Assembly: GCA_037039925.1 (NCBI GenBank)
Contig: JAXRKP010001082.1
Location: 88,501 to 152,500 of the forward strand
Length of the DNA stretch: 64,000 bases
Source of the DNA: Doris montereyensis
Lineage: Eukaryota > Mollusca > Gastropoda > Nudibranchia > Dorididae
Reading direction: 5' to 3'
In this document: positions 34,340 through 59,906 of the stretch, one piece after another
Layout of the letters: the number at the start of each line of letters is the position of its first letter
Position numbering within the stretch: position 1 is the stretch's first letter
Translations under genes and position numbers: made by a program
Notes under the pieces: model-generated
Database searches by the model: none
What the model saw: only the letters and a program-made list of their open reading frames with translations
What the model was told of the DNA's origin: nothing

Positions 34340-34559
34340 GTGTCACATTCTCCAGGAAGTGGCCGAGCAATGTTTATTCTTTTGTGAACATGCCTTTCAG
34401 GCGAGATGTGTCAATCCTATGTTGAAAAGGACAATTTTGGATGCCAGTGAGAGAATGAACAGTCTGAATGCTTTGACTACGTTGACTGTCTGTGATAAAC
34501 GAAAGTGGGAGTGTCTTAAGTGTGAATATGACTTGTGTGGCGTGGGTTTATATATTTAA
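34340..34559 (+). CDS. RING-like terminal exon, possibly Vps8-like
   Basis: After the acceptor-like CACATTCTCCAG at 34354 the frame reads V-A-E-Q-C-L-F-F-C-E-H-A-F-Q-A-R-C-V, a spacer, then C-D-K-R-K-W-E-C-L-K-C, ending G-V-G-L-Y-I and TAA. The C-x-H-x5-C ... W-x-C-x-K-C spacing resembles the C-terminal RING of Vps8 (C-G-H-x-Y-H-x2-C ... R-W-T-C-Y-K-C), with one metal ligand replaced by Gln. No upstream exon was found. It could be a degenerate retrocopy or a true last exon. Confidence 0.3.
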
Positions 34560-35760
34560 AAAATCTTACTTTGTTGTGGAATGGTAAAGATTGTCATTGT
34601 GTTACTTGCTCTATGTAATTACGTATAATATTTCTTTAATTAACTTCAGATTATTACAAACTAGATTAATTTTGGTCCTTTAGTAAAAGTAGAAGTCACC
34701 CAGACTTTCAATTTTAACTGTAAAACCCCAACATTTTGTAAATTAAGAACCTTTGTATTTGGCTGTAAATTGTATACGCATAACAATTTTTGTATTACAA
34801 AAGGTCGTAACGATGTTTGACCTGCCAATGTCTTTCACACTTTGCCTGAACATATTTGTATTCATCTTCTTCCTCTTAGTTTTAAGTATTATTACTAGTA
34901 CTGCCATTGCCACTGTTAGTAGTGTTAGTAGTGTCAGCGTGCATGATTTTGAATGTAACCACGGTTAATCAGATTTTAATTAAAAAGTACATTTTTGAAG
35001 TATTTGGTAGTACCTCTGCTTAATTTAATTTATGTTGGCAGTTTGTTCCACGGGCTTACTGCGCTAAGATAAAACTAAAACAAAACGAGTGCAGGTGATA
35101 ATCACCCTTTGAGCAAGGGACATTGTATCAATAGTGTCATGCATGTTTGACAATCTGATCTGATTGGTTTTTTTTGGTGTACTAGGAGTGACCAGATAAA
35201 CATTTGGCCATTCATAAGTTATTATGTGAATATATTTACTATAATTCCTGGCTATGTGTTCTTCAATCAGCGTTAAACTTTAATTAATGGATTCATGTCC
35301 GTTTTTGGTACTTTCACTTGTGTATGTAAATGTAAATAAATAAGTAAATAAATGTTCCTTTTTATCTTTCTATGTATGTAAATGTAAACATCGTAATACT
35401 AACTTGAATTATTGTACATGTATTGTCATTGTAATAATTTAACTACTGAAATGATTGATGTTAATGAACGTCGAGTAGTTGTGTAGTAATGTTGAATCTT
35501 TCACCATTAAAAACAGTGTGCAAGCATTTATTTCATTATGACATCTTAACGGTTTATTTCTGTTTGTTGTTCTCCAATGGAATTACATGGCAGATGTCAA
35601 ATTCAAACCATCCGATGATTTAAGCTTGAATTGAATCAAGATAAGAGAATAGAGATAATTCAGGGCAAATCAAAAATAAAGATGTCCTTGCCGAGTTGAG
35701 AACTACAGGTCACAGGCTTGCTGCAAGGTTCAGATCGTGCCTCTTAACTTTTTTCCCAGT
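34560..35760. other. AT-rich sequence, no gene
   Basis: Low-complexity AT-rich sequence (AAATAAATAAGTAAATAAATG near 35335). May include 3' UTR of the preceding exon. Confidence 0.4.
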
Positions 35761-35766
35761 ACTTTC

Positions 35767-36077
35767 GGGGGACTAGGTAGTTCAGAGGCAAGGTGTCTGC
35801 CTCTCAACCAAAAGGTAGTGGGTTCGAGCCTCGCCAACGGTTCAATGTTTTTCTCAATTTTTTCGAGCAAAAATCTACTCCCCTGGTCCAGGTAGGTGGA
35901 TCGGCACATAGTTCCATCGGAGACTGACGATAAACAGGAGGTCCCGTGTGTAGATCACAATACTGTGTGCACGTTAAAGATCCCTTGGCTGTTTACGGGG
36001 CAGTCTGAACAAGATTAAAAATCCTACGAAAAACCAGAAGATCACCTTAGTTATGGATGTGGGTAAATCAAATCGTT
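35767..36077 (+). repeat. SINE family A, best copy, tRNA-derived head
   Basis: Full-length by comparison with 8285-8582 and 16416-16671. The 5' head is tRNA-like with an A box TAGTTCAGAGG (35778-35788) and a B box GGTTCGAGCC (35821-35830). The body has CTGGTCCAGGTAGGTGGATC and GATCCCTTGGCTGTTTAC. The tail is TTATGGATGTGGGTAAATCA. Pol III-transcribed type. Tail-only fragments lie at 6916 and 48770. Confidence 0.9.
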
Positions 36078-36257
36078 CATTGCACTTTCACTGAGTGAAA
36101 CTAAAACAATATGTTAGAGTTTAGAGCCCTAGATCTAACTCTGAAATCGAAATACATGTTAACGTTAGTTGATAGTGTGGTGTGCAAGCCCAAATTTCTT
36201 CACCCGTCTTCATTTGAATTTACTCCGTAACCTGTCCATCGTATGCCAAGAAAAATC

Positions 36258-36745
36258 AGGACTATTCCTGATTACCCTACGCTCGACTCTAGTATGGGAC
36301 TTACTTTACCCTGTCCACCGTACGTGATAACCAAGACTAGATGATGAAGCTGCAAGTGCAAGATTCTGTAATTTGTTTGGTTTCATTGGAATCTACCCTC
36401 TCATACAATGATCTTATGGTGAATTAAAAAATGAGAGTACAAGTACAGCAAAATAAAAGACATGTAAATGGAAAAGTAAAAGGAAAGAAGTATGACCTAT
36501 CGACACCTCCCGCGAACTGTCCACTAAGCAGCAAAATATAAGATAGGGGTACGAGGGTGAAAATGAGTGAAAGGAAAGAAAGAAATGGGAGATACCAGAT
36601 AGCTCACCAACCAACGGCGCTCAACTAATGCACACACTTACAGTACACATTCAAAAGTTGCTACAGATGAATATTAAATATGAGTATAAGTATAAGTTTA
36701 TAGATAGCTAGAGAGCATAATACAATGAGATTGAAAAATCCATTT
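36258..36745 (+). repeat. Dispersed repeat R-450, copy 2 (long form)
   Basis: Colinear with 4785-5190 but with an additional 91 bp (36490-36580) bounded by AAAGGAAAGAA on both sides. Part of the extra segment (TATGACCTAYC...CACC/CCGCCCGC) resembles 61030-61055. Confidence 0.85.
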
Positions 36746-37121
36746 AGAAATTAAACTAATAAAAGTGAACTTGGAAAGGAAAAAAACCAAGCAAGGAAAA
36801 CATGGAAGTAGAAGAGAAAAGTATGGAGGAAAAACCCAGATAAGAAATTTTATTATTTTATAAACTCTTAAAACACGAAATAGTCTTCTCTATGTCCTTC
36901 CCCCAAAACACACACACACACACAGATTATAAGAACAGCTCACAAATACTACTACATGACAACAGTAAAAACGTCAATACTGTGCAAACAAAAAATGCTT
37001 TAATTAACATATCACAACGAAAAAACCCCCAAAAAGTTAGGTACTGAGAAATATAATACAATTCATTGTAAAAATACAATTGCATAAAATGTACATGTAT
37101 GTGCAACGCCAATTGAAAATA

Positions 37122-37608
37122 CAGTGCAATCCCCCGATAACGACAATCCCCTGATAGCGACATGGATCCCTGGTCCCGTTTTTTTTGTTATATATCATTA
37201 GTAAAAAAAACCCTCCAAATAACGACGTGAAACCTCCCAATAACGACATAAGTCTAGCCGTAAACACTACATTTGACATGAAAATTTGATCAATATTGAC
37301 AAAATTGAGACGTATTCTTAGCAATGAAAACACTTCTTTTTCGGCCACTGACAACGTGTGAGATTATTTCTCCATCTCTGAGGGTACCAAGGCCGTGACA
37401 ACCAGCTAGTAAACCCATCTGCTGGCTCTACCAACCCCACCCCCAACACACCGGCCCTTTTCAGGGCCCCACCACATCTTCCCAATTGACTAGCCTCACT
37501 TGTAACGCCCCCTTTCGCCGCCATTTTGAAAAATTCTGAATAACGACATCCCCCGATAACGACATGATTGTTCGGTCCCGAGCGATGTCGTTATCGGGGA
37601 TTGCACTG
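37122..37608. mobile_element. pogo/Tigger-type MITE, 487 bp
   Basis: Ends are CAGTGCAATCCCCCGATAAC (left) and the complement of GTTATCGGGGATTGCACTG (right), each flanked by TA, as in TA-duplicating Tc1/mariner-pogo elements. ATAACGAC words recur inside. The interior ORF 37318-37524 (-) has no recognisable domain. Confidence 0.9.
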
Positions 37609-37619
37609 TACACCAAACT

Positions 37620-39720
37620 TTTGTATAAAAACAAGTGGGCTACACGAAATAGTTTATTATTACAATGTATTCTGAATGGAGCATATAGAACAGTTAAAAT
37701 CTATAGAAATGAGGTGTTCTAATTGTGTAAGCCAGCCCATTGAATTTTGAAATGTGTCGTTTTGCCTGGCTGACAAGCCGGCCATAAAACTGTTGTGTCT
37801 GCCTAAACTAAAAAGTAAAACTAGAAGACGCATATGGTGGAGAGGGCGCAAGAGCAAAGCTTGGTATAGTCAGGTATTAGGGAAAGATGTTGCAATCCAT
37901 ATTCCTAAGTACATGTAAATTTAAACAGAAAGGAAAGTATTCCCTACATAGTCTGCAAAAAAGAAAAAGAAAGTAACTTAAGCAAAGGACACGGACAACT
38001 CTCTTTCTTACTCACAACATTGCATTGCTCATTGTAGAAAGTTATACCTAGCTGTAACTACATGTTTAGATTAGATCCTCTATCATTCTTTCAAACTAAC
38101 CCTGTTCCCTCAAGTGTTTCCACCTCTCACTTTTGATATCTATATTCCTCTCTCCTCACACACACAATCTACATCACTGGCTCTCATTCTTTCAAGCTTT
38201 CCTTTCCTTTATGTCAAGTGTTTCCAACTCTTAGTTTGACACTCCATCAGCAGATCTAAATTTCTTTCACTCTCTCTCTCACACGCATTAACATTAGCAA
38301 TAGCATCATGAGCAACATTGCATTCCTCATCGTAGAAGAAAGCTAGATCTTGACCTAGATCTAGGTACATATTGTATAACTACATAGATCCTTCATGTGT
38401 AGGCTATATCTCTAGCTCTCCCTCACTCCTAAAGCGTTTTAGACTCATACTCTTAACTTTACACTCCATCACACACGACAACTAGGTCATATTTATAATT
38501 ATTATAAATATATTAACACACACAATTGACAATAACGCTCTGTCTAACGTAGAAAAGTCCCACTCTCCCTCTCTGTTAATGTCACAACCTGCATATGGAT
38601 TACCGAATCCCCCTGATAAAGAGTTTACAGTAAAACTGTTCACACTCACACAGAAAAGAGGAAAAAATAGTGAGGAATCCAATTCTTAGGAAGGGCGTAA
38701 CAATAACATGCCTCTATTGTTGAACCTTTTGGCACCCCCCATGACAATAAATTTGACTTACAGTACAGCAACTTGTGATATCATGAGCAAGTAGAAAGCT
38801 TAAAAAAATTTCCACCTGGAAGTACTTACACTTACACTGATACTAGGTCGTAGAACATTTCCATGGATGAAAAACATTAAATGAAATCAGTCAAAAATTT
38901 CATTTTCTTTCCTCACTATAGTATAAATAAAGTTCTCTTTTGGAATGTCAGATCCGGCAGTATAAATGGGTATGACATTGGCATCTTCTTATTTATGCTG
39001 TGTTGAATTGGTTGATTCCTTTTTGACTACAGCTCAATGAGAGGGTGTGTGACAAAAGAACCTGGGATCATTGTTCAATGTTTGTTAATATAAATATATA
39101 GATAAGTTGACATGTAAAAAAAGTAGATATGCGTAATAATACTTATTATGACTAAAATAAAATCAATATCCATGAGAAGAAAAATAGAAAAGCATATAAA
39201 AAAGATTAAGATTTCAAGAACAACTTCTAATATTATCAATATCACTATTCCTCATCAAAGCAGAATTATTATCACTTTCAACTGTTCTGCTCCATAACTT
39301 TCTTTGAAAAGCTTGTCAAAACATTGTCAAAACTTATATCTACATCCAGCCCCTAGTTTTGCACAAAGGATCTTAGTACAGGTGGCATCATTCAATAACC
39401 ACATGTATTGTGTGTCATTTCCTAGTGAGACTTAAGATATTAATAAAGCCAAGGTAGCAGAGGCCATAACTTACCACCCGGTATTCATGTTTATAACATC
39501 TGCTGGCAAACTAATAGCAGCAACAGTTTTATAGTTTTTGTAAAATAAAAGAGAAGGAAACAATGGGAAAATACCCAAATAAAGCACCTGCAATGCCCTA
39601 AATAACCTAGTACTAATAAAACAAACAAAAACCCACCCCTTCCCCTCACACAACAAAGTAAAATGACAAAAACCCTAAACATACAAAAGGCAACATATTA
39701 TTCATTAAAGGTTATTGACT
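37620..39720. other. No gene recognised
   Basis: AT-rich, with CA/CT-rich low-complexity patches around 38120-38290. Minus-strand ORFs near 39471-39682 are hydrophobic but carry no family motif. Confidence 0.4.
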
Positions 39721-39724
39721 AACA

Positions 39725-39975
39725 CCTGTCAGTGGCCAGGCAGTTTTGAAGAGTGAATTCTGGCAGAGTTAGGCCCGACATTGTGTTCCTTGGGAAAGAC
39801 ACTTAACATGCATTTTCCCCACTCGATCGAGATGCAAATGGGTACAAGCACTATCTTGGGAGTAAAACTCTGTCTCAGATTAGCAGACTAGCACCCTGTC
39901 CAGGAGATAATTATTATCACTATCACCTGTTTCGTTTAACCGGGATAAGCTCCGGCTCTATAGGCCATAACAGCA
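39725..39975 (-). repeat. SINE family B
   Basis: Complement matches 4575-4790 block by block. The end with GGGATAAGCTCCGGCTCTAT AGGCCATAA lies at 39945-39970. Best preserved copy of this family here. Confidence 0.7.
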
Positions 39976-40039
39976 TTAAAGGAACTTTACATACTGACAG
40001 GGACGCCCTAGTTAGATAATTGAATTCATAACAACAAAA

Positions 40040-40057
40040 CCCCCCCCCCCCCCCCCC
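40040..40057. repeat. Poly-C run
   Basis: About 18 consecutive C after CAAAAC. A homopolymer where sequencing length may be unreliable. Similar G or C runs are at 47103-47121 and 49379-49391. Confidence 0.95.
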
Positions 40058-40059
40058 AA

Positions 40060-41560
40060 TCCTACAATTCCTAATTGTTTTTAAAAAGTTCCCTTGTAAC
40101 AAAGTTGAAAATCAATAAAAACTTGCAAGCTTCTTTTCGTTTGCACTGCATATTGATTAACAACGGGCACAGTGTCTCTTGAATAAATTTATTGGAACAA
40201 GAGATTATAAACAGGGCAACAGGTGTTTTGTGCTTTATAATATAAGCCAGGCACAATAGCATGTTAGATCAAGAGTAAGACAGTTTGATTGTAAACGTGA
40301 GAAATGCAATTAAACATAAAATGCTCAAATATGTTAAAAGGTGGTCATAAAAAAAATTCTCTCAAAATATAATAGGGGCATTGTATTATATATTTATAAA
40401 AATACACTATGCAGATCACTGTAGGCATGGTCAGTTTGTTGTTGTGTTGACAATCAATATAATATATAACATGTGCCAACAGCAATAGCGATCATAAGAC
40501 AGCATTATATTTACTAATACCGTAACACTTTTCATCCCGTTTTTGATGATTGTCGAATTTCTGCTGCTATATTTTGTTCGTGATTAATTTCAACGGAAAT
40601 CGAAATTCAGTATTGTGAACTGTGCAAAGGCTACCAATTTTGACGATCGTTGAATTTATTGTAAAATGCTATTACTATTATATTTTCTACTTCAGTTTCC
40701 TTTTCTATCCATTACTGTTCCACTGAGCACTCATTCTATATAAGGTTATTGATTTCTTTACATTATCTCTAATGTTTACACTGGGAGTTGAAAATCCAGA
40801 GCACCCAATGTTGATGAATCAGATTTGGAGGTGGAATAAGATAGTGATTTTGACGATTATAAATATATGTGTATATAGTCAATGATGGCTGCGAGGAAAC
40901 TGAAAGTAATAGGAGTAGTAGAGGTGATGGAGAAAAACAGGAGTGTAGTACATCTAGTATGGTGATATGATGGAGGTGATGTTGACTGAGGAGGGTATGG
41001 TCTTAAGAGGAGGAGAGTTGAGGAGCGAACCCAAGATAATCAGGAACCCCCACTTCAGAGAGCTAAGATCACTAAAGGTCAGGGTAAAAGAGAAGTGTTG
41101 AAAAAAAAAAAAAAAAATTTGAGGCAACTAGAAAGTTTTTCATGTGTTCTTTTTTTCCCTGAAGTTTAATTGTTGAAAAGGGTGAAATACAGAGACAAAA
41201 AAAGATTGGCTTTACAATTTTTATCATAATGCCACATACATACACATTATATTGAAAACCCAAAATGAACAGTTGATGTCATCAATTCTTTCTTCTTTCA
41301 AATGAAACTCTTTTCAGTATTTACTTGTTAAAAGAAAAGAGCATAACATTAACAATAACGTTTCCACACACTCCTGTACTTTTTATTTATAGCTCAGAAA
41401 TCTTAAATGATTTGTGATCACATGACCAATCCATGTTGCGCATGCTCATTGAGCATATACCCATCCATTATTGGATACTATTCGGTAATTTCAGCAACTT
41501 TCAATTTCATCAATCAATCAATCATTAATTTATTACAATTTTTTTCTCCTTAATTGATAA
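40060..41560. other. No gene recognised
   Basis: AT-rich intergenic sequence with no supported exon. Confidence 0.4.
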
Positions 41561-41569
41561 TTATCAAAA

Positions 41570-42660
41570 GTTTCTAGATGAAGAATTTTGCTTTAACGAA
41601 ACAAACCCTAAACGTAAACAATCTAACCTTCCTAACAGTTCCATCAGTTCATCAAACAAAAGTGTAGAGAAAGGTAACATTAGTAACAATAACCCTGTAG
41701 TCATTGAAAAGTCTAAAAATCAAAATAGCCAAGTTTGAAAAGGAACTTGAAGATTTTAAAAAAAAAGTGAAAGAAGAGAATATGAATCTGAAAAGAGAAA
41801 ACCAAAATCTAAAAAGAAAAATTTCCAGAAACAGTATTAAATTAGCCACCACCAGTTGTCATTTGCAAAATTCAGAAAGAAAAAGAAAAGTTGAAATTGA
41901 CCAAAAAGATAGTGTCATTAATTATTTAGAAGCCACCTTGGAAATAAAGAAAAGAAAGGTAAAAACTTTGAAGAAAGAAACAAAATTAGTCAATAAATGC
42001 AATGATAGTCTGAATGAAAAGATTTTCAAACAAGAAACTTCATGAAGTAGAAGTAAAATCAGGAGAAAATAATGCTTATGCAGATAATATTAGACAAGCT
42101 ACAATTCTTTTACGGTCTGAAGCAGGAGTGGCTTCTCATAAAGTTAGTGAAGATATGAGAATAGTAGGTAAACATCTTTTTGATCATAACTTTGAAACAT
42201 TGCTATCAACCCAAACATGCCTTAATATGAATGCTGAAGGTTTAGTTATTTCAAATTTGCAAGTAGCAGAAAAAATATTAGATTCTAAAAATATTACTCT
42301 CCATTTAGATTATGAATGGAACATCAAAAAGTAGTAAATCATCAAGTCACCTTAGATGAGGAATCTAAATCAGTTAAAAACGAAATCTCAATCAAATTAA
42401 AACAGAACATGGTAGAAAGTCAGCAAAAGAAAATTGACACGGCAGCAGCAGATTTAGAAAAACATGGTTTATTAATAAGAAGGATAGATAACAACGGAAG
42501 TGTTTGTGAAAGTAGTGAACAAGTAGGCATATTAATAAAAAAATCTTTCAACAACTGGTAAATCTAAAAAACAAATAACAGAAATAATCAAAGATAAAAT
42601 TCTAACTCTGTCAGGTACTCAAGAAGATTTAATCTCAAATTTAAAACAATTTTTTAATTA
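41570..42660 (+). pseudogene. Unnamed invertebrate multicopy protein, N- and C-terminal parts
   Basis: An intronless-looking region. First N-S-S-I-S-S-S-N-K-S-V-E-K in one frame, then at 41704-42045 a lysine-rich coiled coil (about 100 residues), then at 42014-42334 a globular segment (A-Y-A-D-N-I-R-Q-A...V-G-K-H-L-F...L-V-I-S-N-L-Q-V-A) ending in N-I-T-L-H-L-D. After another shift comes a C-terminal part (L-E-K-H-G-L-L...and near 42580 I-I-K-D-K-I-L-T-L-S-G-T-Q-E-D-L-I). I know this layout from large, repeated, uncharacterised invertebrate proteins; the middle domain, with the R-x-x-G-D-x-x-L...L-H-L-R-S-T motif seen at 53.9 kb, is deleted here. Probably carried by an undescribed mobile element. 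Function unknown. Confidence 0.5.
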
Positions 42661-44165
42661 GTGTTTCTTTTTTTTTAGTCTGAAATAAAATTGAAATCAT
42701 GGGTCTAGTTAATGAAGTTTTATTTGACTTTGTAACATATTTGGAGGCGTTTTTTTGTTTTATGTTGATAAATTCATATTTATTGGTGATATATCTGGTG
42801 GGGGAAAAACTTTCTTGTGATAATTTTTTTTTACTGAATTTTTTAAAATTGTAAATATTTTAATAAACTGAAATCATGTCATAACCAAGCCATTATTGTA
42901 GTTATGTTTCTCTTTTGATGTTGTTTATCTAATCAGGAATGGATAGAGCTCCTTCTCCTCTTTCATTTGATACCAAGATCGACAAGATTGGTTAAAAAGT
43001 AAAGATTTTAAAAGGTTTTGAAATTCCTATTTTTTCTGTTTTTCGGCCCCATTAACTAAAAACGTGCGAAATTGATTTCGCGGCATATTTTCTAAGAGTA
43101 TAACTTAAAAAGTATACTTTCAGGCATCCTGAAAAAAATTGGACCTACTGTCAGCAACATTATCTCTTACTTTAGTGGTTTTCAAGGGGTTAGCTTAATT
43201 TGTTATTATACAATAGCGGTCTGAAAATGGCATTTTGAGTCGTAAGTCGCCAGACCATATTTTGGCCCATTTTGCGCGAAATTCAAAAGGGCATAACTTC
43301 CGTGAAAATAAACCCATCATGTTGATTTTGGTATCATTTAAATCAGAATAAAAAACTCTTTCAGGATATCTACATTGGATAATCTTTTTCTGATTAATTC
43401 AATTTGGGTTTGGAGTACCTAATTCTACCCTATTTCTGAAAACATTCCCAAACCAGCTGGTAATGGGAGGGAATAAGGCCCCAAAACAGCTGGGAAGCAT
43501 TGAGGTACAAAAACGGCTGCTGGTATAGAAAGTGTTGAAACTTCCTTCTTTGTAAAGCCTGTACATTTTTTATCATTTCAAATTGTTATAGGCTTCCTTT
43601 TCATACGTACGTTCAATAGTCAATAACATCACCATGACATAAAATCCACAAAACACCAATGTTATATAATATATACATATGAATAAAGGAGAAGAAAAGT
43701 AGCCCAAGTCTCTTTAACATACTTACTAAATCATACTAGATCATCACATACAATAAGTAACTTTAAAAAAAAAATTAACATGAGACCAATTCATGTAATT
43801 TCATTCTAAAGCAATCAGATCCAATCTTTAATTCTTTCCAAAATCATCAAAATTCAATAACCCACGATATAATTTATAAACAAGCAATATTGCACACTCT
43901 GTACAGTGTAAAAAAAAACCACATGGTGAAGATGGTGAAGGCACCCATTAAAAAATGAGCAGGAATGTTATCTTAAATAAATGGCAAGCATAAGATAAGA
44001 TATATATAGGTGATAGAGTGAGTGTAAAAAAATGATCTTGACATAATGGGTTAGCTGAGAAAAAGGTAGGTTTTTGTGAAATGGCTGTAAGTGTAATGGG
44101 TCAAATTAAATGAAATGATATCACAATATAATGAGAGGGTAACTTATATAGGGCCATGCAGAAGG
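42661..44165. other. 3' flank of the unnamed gene; no other gene
   Basis: AT-rich. Positions 43020-43440 are reminiscent of the sequence downstream of the second copy at 51.9-53 kb (phrases such as TTTTGGCCCATTTTGCGCG and GGCATAACTT). No exon supported until the FAM177-like exon 5. Confidence 0.35.
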
Positions 44166-44169
44166 AAAC

Positions 44170-55534
<11,365 letters not shown>

Positions 55535-56760
55535 CTTGGCGTCTGACGTCTTCGATGATCCAGGAATTGCAAATGATTCTACGTAGAGGTAGAATCTAGA
55601 TCCTACAACAACCCGGTGAAGTAAATAATGATGAAGATTTAGTACAACTACAAGTGGATTATATTGTTGATCTTCTAGGCCCCTATAGACGACCTTTGGT
55701 ATTAGCAAATAATAGATAACCTTTGGAATTAGTATTAAGCAATAAACTGTGTGTCAAGTCGACCACGACAAGAACAACAAATAATGATATTAAATAAAAA
55801 TCATGCCCTGAAAATTGTTAAAGCGCACAAGCATACGAAGGAAACTTTTGCAGGTAAATCGTTTGCGTTTTATCTATGCCTCGTGTCATCATAGTGAATC
55901 ACTGTTACTACTGTTAGCTCCAATACATGTATTTATAGAACTGGAGGGAATGAGCAAATATGCTCCTACAGCAACTTAAGCTGCATTTAGGAATACAATT
56001 CTAAGACACCCCGTTGGCGGACCAAAGGTCTTGATTCTGTATTTACTTTTTTTTCAACCAAATATAATGAAATACGAAGTTACCAACAATTCTAAATATC
56101 GCATTGCTAGTATAGGAAGAAAGCAAAGCTTCCGGGTTGTCAGTACTACTACTTCTTCTTCACTATTAATCGAGGTTTTATTTTAAAGTAATATATAAAC
56201 AACTTTTTAAAAAAATCATCACTGCTGACTTTGATTTATGTTCAACAGTATCACTCACTGTGTAAGGGTAAAATGAATGCAGGTTACAATCAATGTTAAA
56301 TGATGGAGCCATGCAACTTATTATATATAGCTTGATCTCGTTGCTTTTGCTTCAAGTATAAGCTGATCTAATGGGATTAACAGTTACCCATTGACAACTT
56401 TCAAACAAAATTTAAATGTTTATTCATAGCTCTATATCTATGTTCTTTTAAAGATTTTCATTGTAACTGATCCATGTTAGTGTTGGTATTTCCCTTGGCG
56501 TATGTCTAATAATCATTAGTAACACAACGCGCGCCATTCGGTTGCACTTTCTCAATTTCATTACCGATATGTACATTGTACGTTTGGTGCTGTGGGTCCC
56601 AAACACAACTATCATACTCTAAGATTGGGTTTTCTTATGATTAACTTATTTAGGACATTTTTGAATGTTATTTGTAGGGGTAAATAACTGGCCATTTGCT
56701 TTCGTGCACAATAGTCTAAGTTGTTTTTTCCTTTGTAATTCGTTGTCTGAAGCTAGTCCT
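55535..56760. other. Putative FAM177-like promoter side; otherwise no gene
   Basis: Directly upstream (minus strand) of the tentative FAM177-like ATG. No TATA or other element can be fixed. The rest is AT-rich without a supported exon. Confidence 0.3.
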
Positions 56761-56826
56761 ACACTCTTCCTCCTCCTCCTACTCCTCCTCCTCCTTTTCC
56801 TCCTCCTCCTCCTCCTCCTCCTCCTC

Positions 56827-56925
<99 letters not shown>

Positions 56926-57383
56926 GGTACTCCAAACCCGCCTCAAAACGGGTGAGCGAGCACTGAAATCGTCAAATTTAGCGAACTTCACTGATTCAGA
57001 AAATAAAAAGTATTAAACCTACAATGATGAGACTGATCTCATTTAAACGAGTTTTTCTTTCTTCTTTCATTTCGTCATATTTTCGTTTGTATGTGTTAAT
57101 ATTTGTTATGTTATGTAACGTTTTGAAAAATGTGTTTTTACGGCAAAACACGCAAGAAAATTCATGGTTTGAGGAACCTCACTTTTTCATATTCCCAGCA
57201 AGTCCGCTCCTCCTAAAGCTATTTGACAAATGTAGCACCATCCGGTAGAAAAAATGTCACTCTTTCCAATGGTATAAATATCGTCTTTCTATCTTTACTA
57301 TAAGTTGGCGAAAAATGATTTTTAAAATTTAAATCGCGAAAAAAAGGGTTTTCCTGGGAAAAAAGGCAACTTCATACTACTAT

Positions 57384-57456
<73 letters not shown>

Positions 57457-57457
57457 G

Positions 57458-57527
<70 letters not shown>

Positions 57528-57551
57528 TTACTACTACTACTACTACTCCTG

Positions 57552-57614
<63 letters not shown>

Positions 57615-57774
57615 TTACTAGTATTACTATTACTACTACTACTACTACTACTTACTGCTGTACTACTACTACTCTGTTGCTGCTGCTGCTCAAAACTACT
57701 GCTATTGCTAATATTCGTATTATTATTATTACTAATTACTATACTACTATTACTACTACTACTACTACTATTAT

Positions 57775-57811
<37 letters not shown>

Positions 57812-58084
57812 GCTACTACTATTATTACTGCTGCTGCTACTTACTACTACTTACTCTTCTTTCATTTGCTGCTCACTACTGCTGCTTACTTATATTATTA
57901 CTAATATTTCTACTACTGTTTCTGAACTACTACTGCTGCTGCATTACTACTACTACTACTACTACTACTGCTTTCTACTACTACTACTACTACTGACTAC
58001 TACTGCTACTACTACGACTCTACTACTACTAAAGCTACTATTACTACTACTACTATTTCTACTATACTACTACTACTACTACTA

Positions 58085-58135
<51 letters not shown>

Positions 58136-58448
58136 TATCGTCTTACTACTACTACTACTACTACTACTGTTCATATTACTATTACTATAATTATTACAAA
58201 TTAAAAAACTATTCTACTAGGAAAAGACAGCTTCATACTACTATTACTACTACTGCTACTACTACTACTACTACTACTACTGCTACTACTGCTGCTGCTG
58301 CTACTGCTGCTGCTGCTACTGCTACTACTGCTGCTGACTGCTGCTGCTGCTGCTGCTGCTGCGAAATACTTATCTGCTAGCGCCAGTGCTACGCTGCTGC
58401 TTCACTACTATTAATACTGCTACTGCACTACTGCTAGTTTGCTGCTGC

Positions 58449-58479
<31 letters not shown>

Positions 58480-58521
58480 TTTGCTTGCTCTGCTGCAGAT
58501 GCCACCGCACTGCTGCTTAGC

Positions 58522-58577
<56 letters not shown>

Positions 58578-59480
58578 CTGCTGCTGCTGCTGCTGCATAT
58601 TACTATTACTATAATTGCTGCTACAACTATTCTTACTGCTACTACTACTGCTACTACTACTACTACGTTTCTGCTACTACTACTACTACTACTAACTGCT
58701 ACCACTGCTACTACTACTACGACGACGACGGCTTGCTACTTTAATTGCAAAATCATTTTTTTTGCTACTGCTTTTGCTACTGCTTGTCATGCCTGCTGTT
58801 GTACAAATACTTGTACACCCATTTTGTTATACAATTTTGCATGCAGATTATCGTTTGGTATACAATCCAGCTTTCAAAATATTTTCTCCGAAAAATGTTT
58901 ACTTTTTGCAAAATCATTTTGTTAAATTAAAATAAATCATAAAGCATAAATAAAACTAAAAAGTCCGAATTTCGTCTTGAAATGTTATGGTCATTACCTT
59001 GAACATTTGTATACTGAAGTTTGGAGCGATTTACTACTACTACTACTACTACTACTACGGATAAATTTTTCCTAAATAATGTTTGGTCATTACCTAGTGC
59101 AAACGGGTGCGCACCAATGACCATTCAGCGATTTGCTACCCTGTCTGTTTTCTAAATTCTTCTTTGGCAGTTTTTTAGTGCAATTCCAATGAATTCAGGG
59201 GCTCCACACCATTGTTGTGATCTGTTTCGACATTTCTTCATCAGGCTAGTTTCGTTGACATGGCCCTTGTATTTGTCTCCGGCTTTGTTCCTATGGGCTT
59301 TCTATATCTTGTCTGTTTTTCTGCTACATTTCTTCTTCACGCTACTACTACTACTACTACTACTTACTCACTTACTACTACATACTACCTTCATCTTTAT
59401 CACCAAGGGTAGTTTTGCTGCTGCTGCTGCATTTGCTGTTGCTGCTACTGCTGCTGCTGCTGCTGCTTCATCAGATAGCA

Positions 59481-59517
<37 letters not shown>

Positions 59518-59873
59518 CTCCTGCTGCTGTGCTGCTGCTGCTACTATTATCTTGCTGCTCATTACTGCTGCTGCTGCTGCCCCTTGCCTGCTGCTGCTGC
59601 TGCTGCTGCGACTGCTGCTGCTGCTACTACTACTACTATCATCACTACTACTTAATAATACTTCATTACTACTACTACTACTACAATACTACTACTACTA
59701 CTACTACTACTAACTGCTACTGCTGCTGCCTACTGCTGCTGCTGCTACCTTGCTGCTGCTGCACCACATGGCTGCTGCCGCCAAACAACAACAACAACTG
59801 CCACCGCCACTACTGCTGCTGCTGCTGCTGCTGCTAAGCTGCTGCTGCTGCTGCTGTACTGCTGCTGCTGCTG

Positions 59874-59906
<33 letters not shown>

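Noticed and set aside
35767..35840. tRNA gene
   Set aside because: A and B boxes are present but the cloverleaf is not, and the sequence continues into the SINE body found in other copies.
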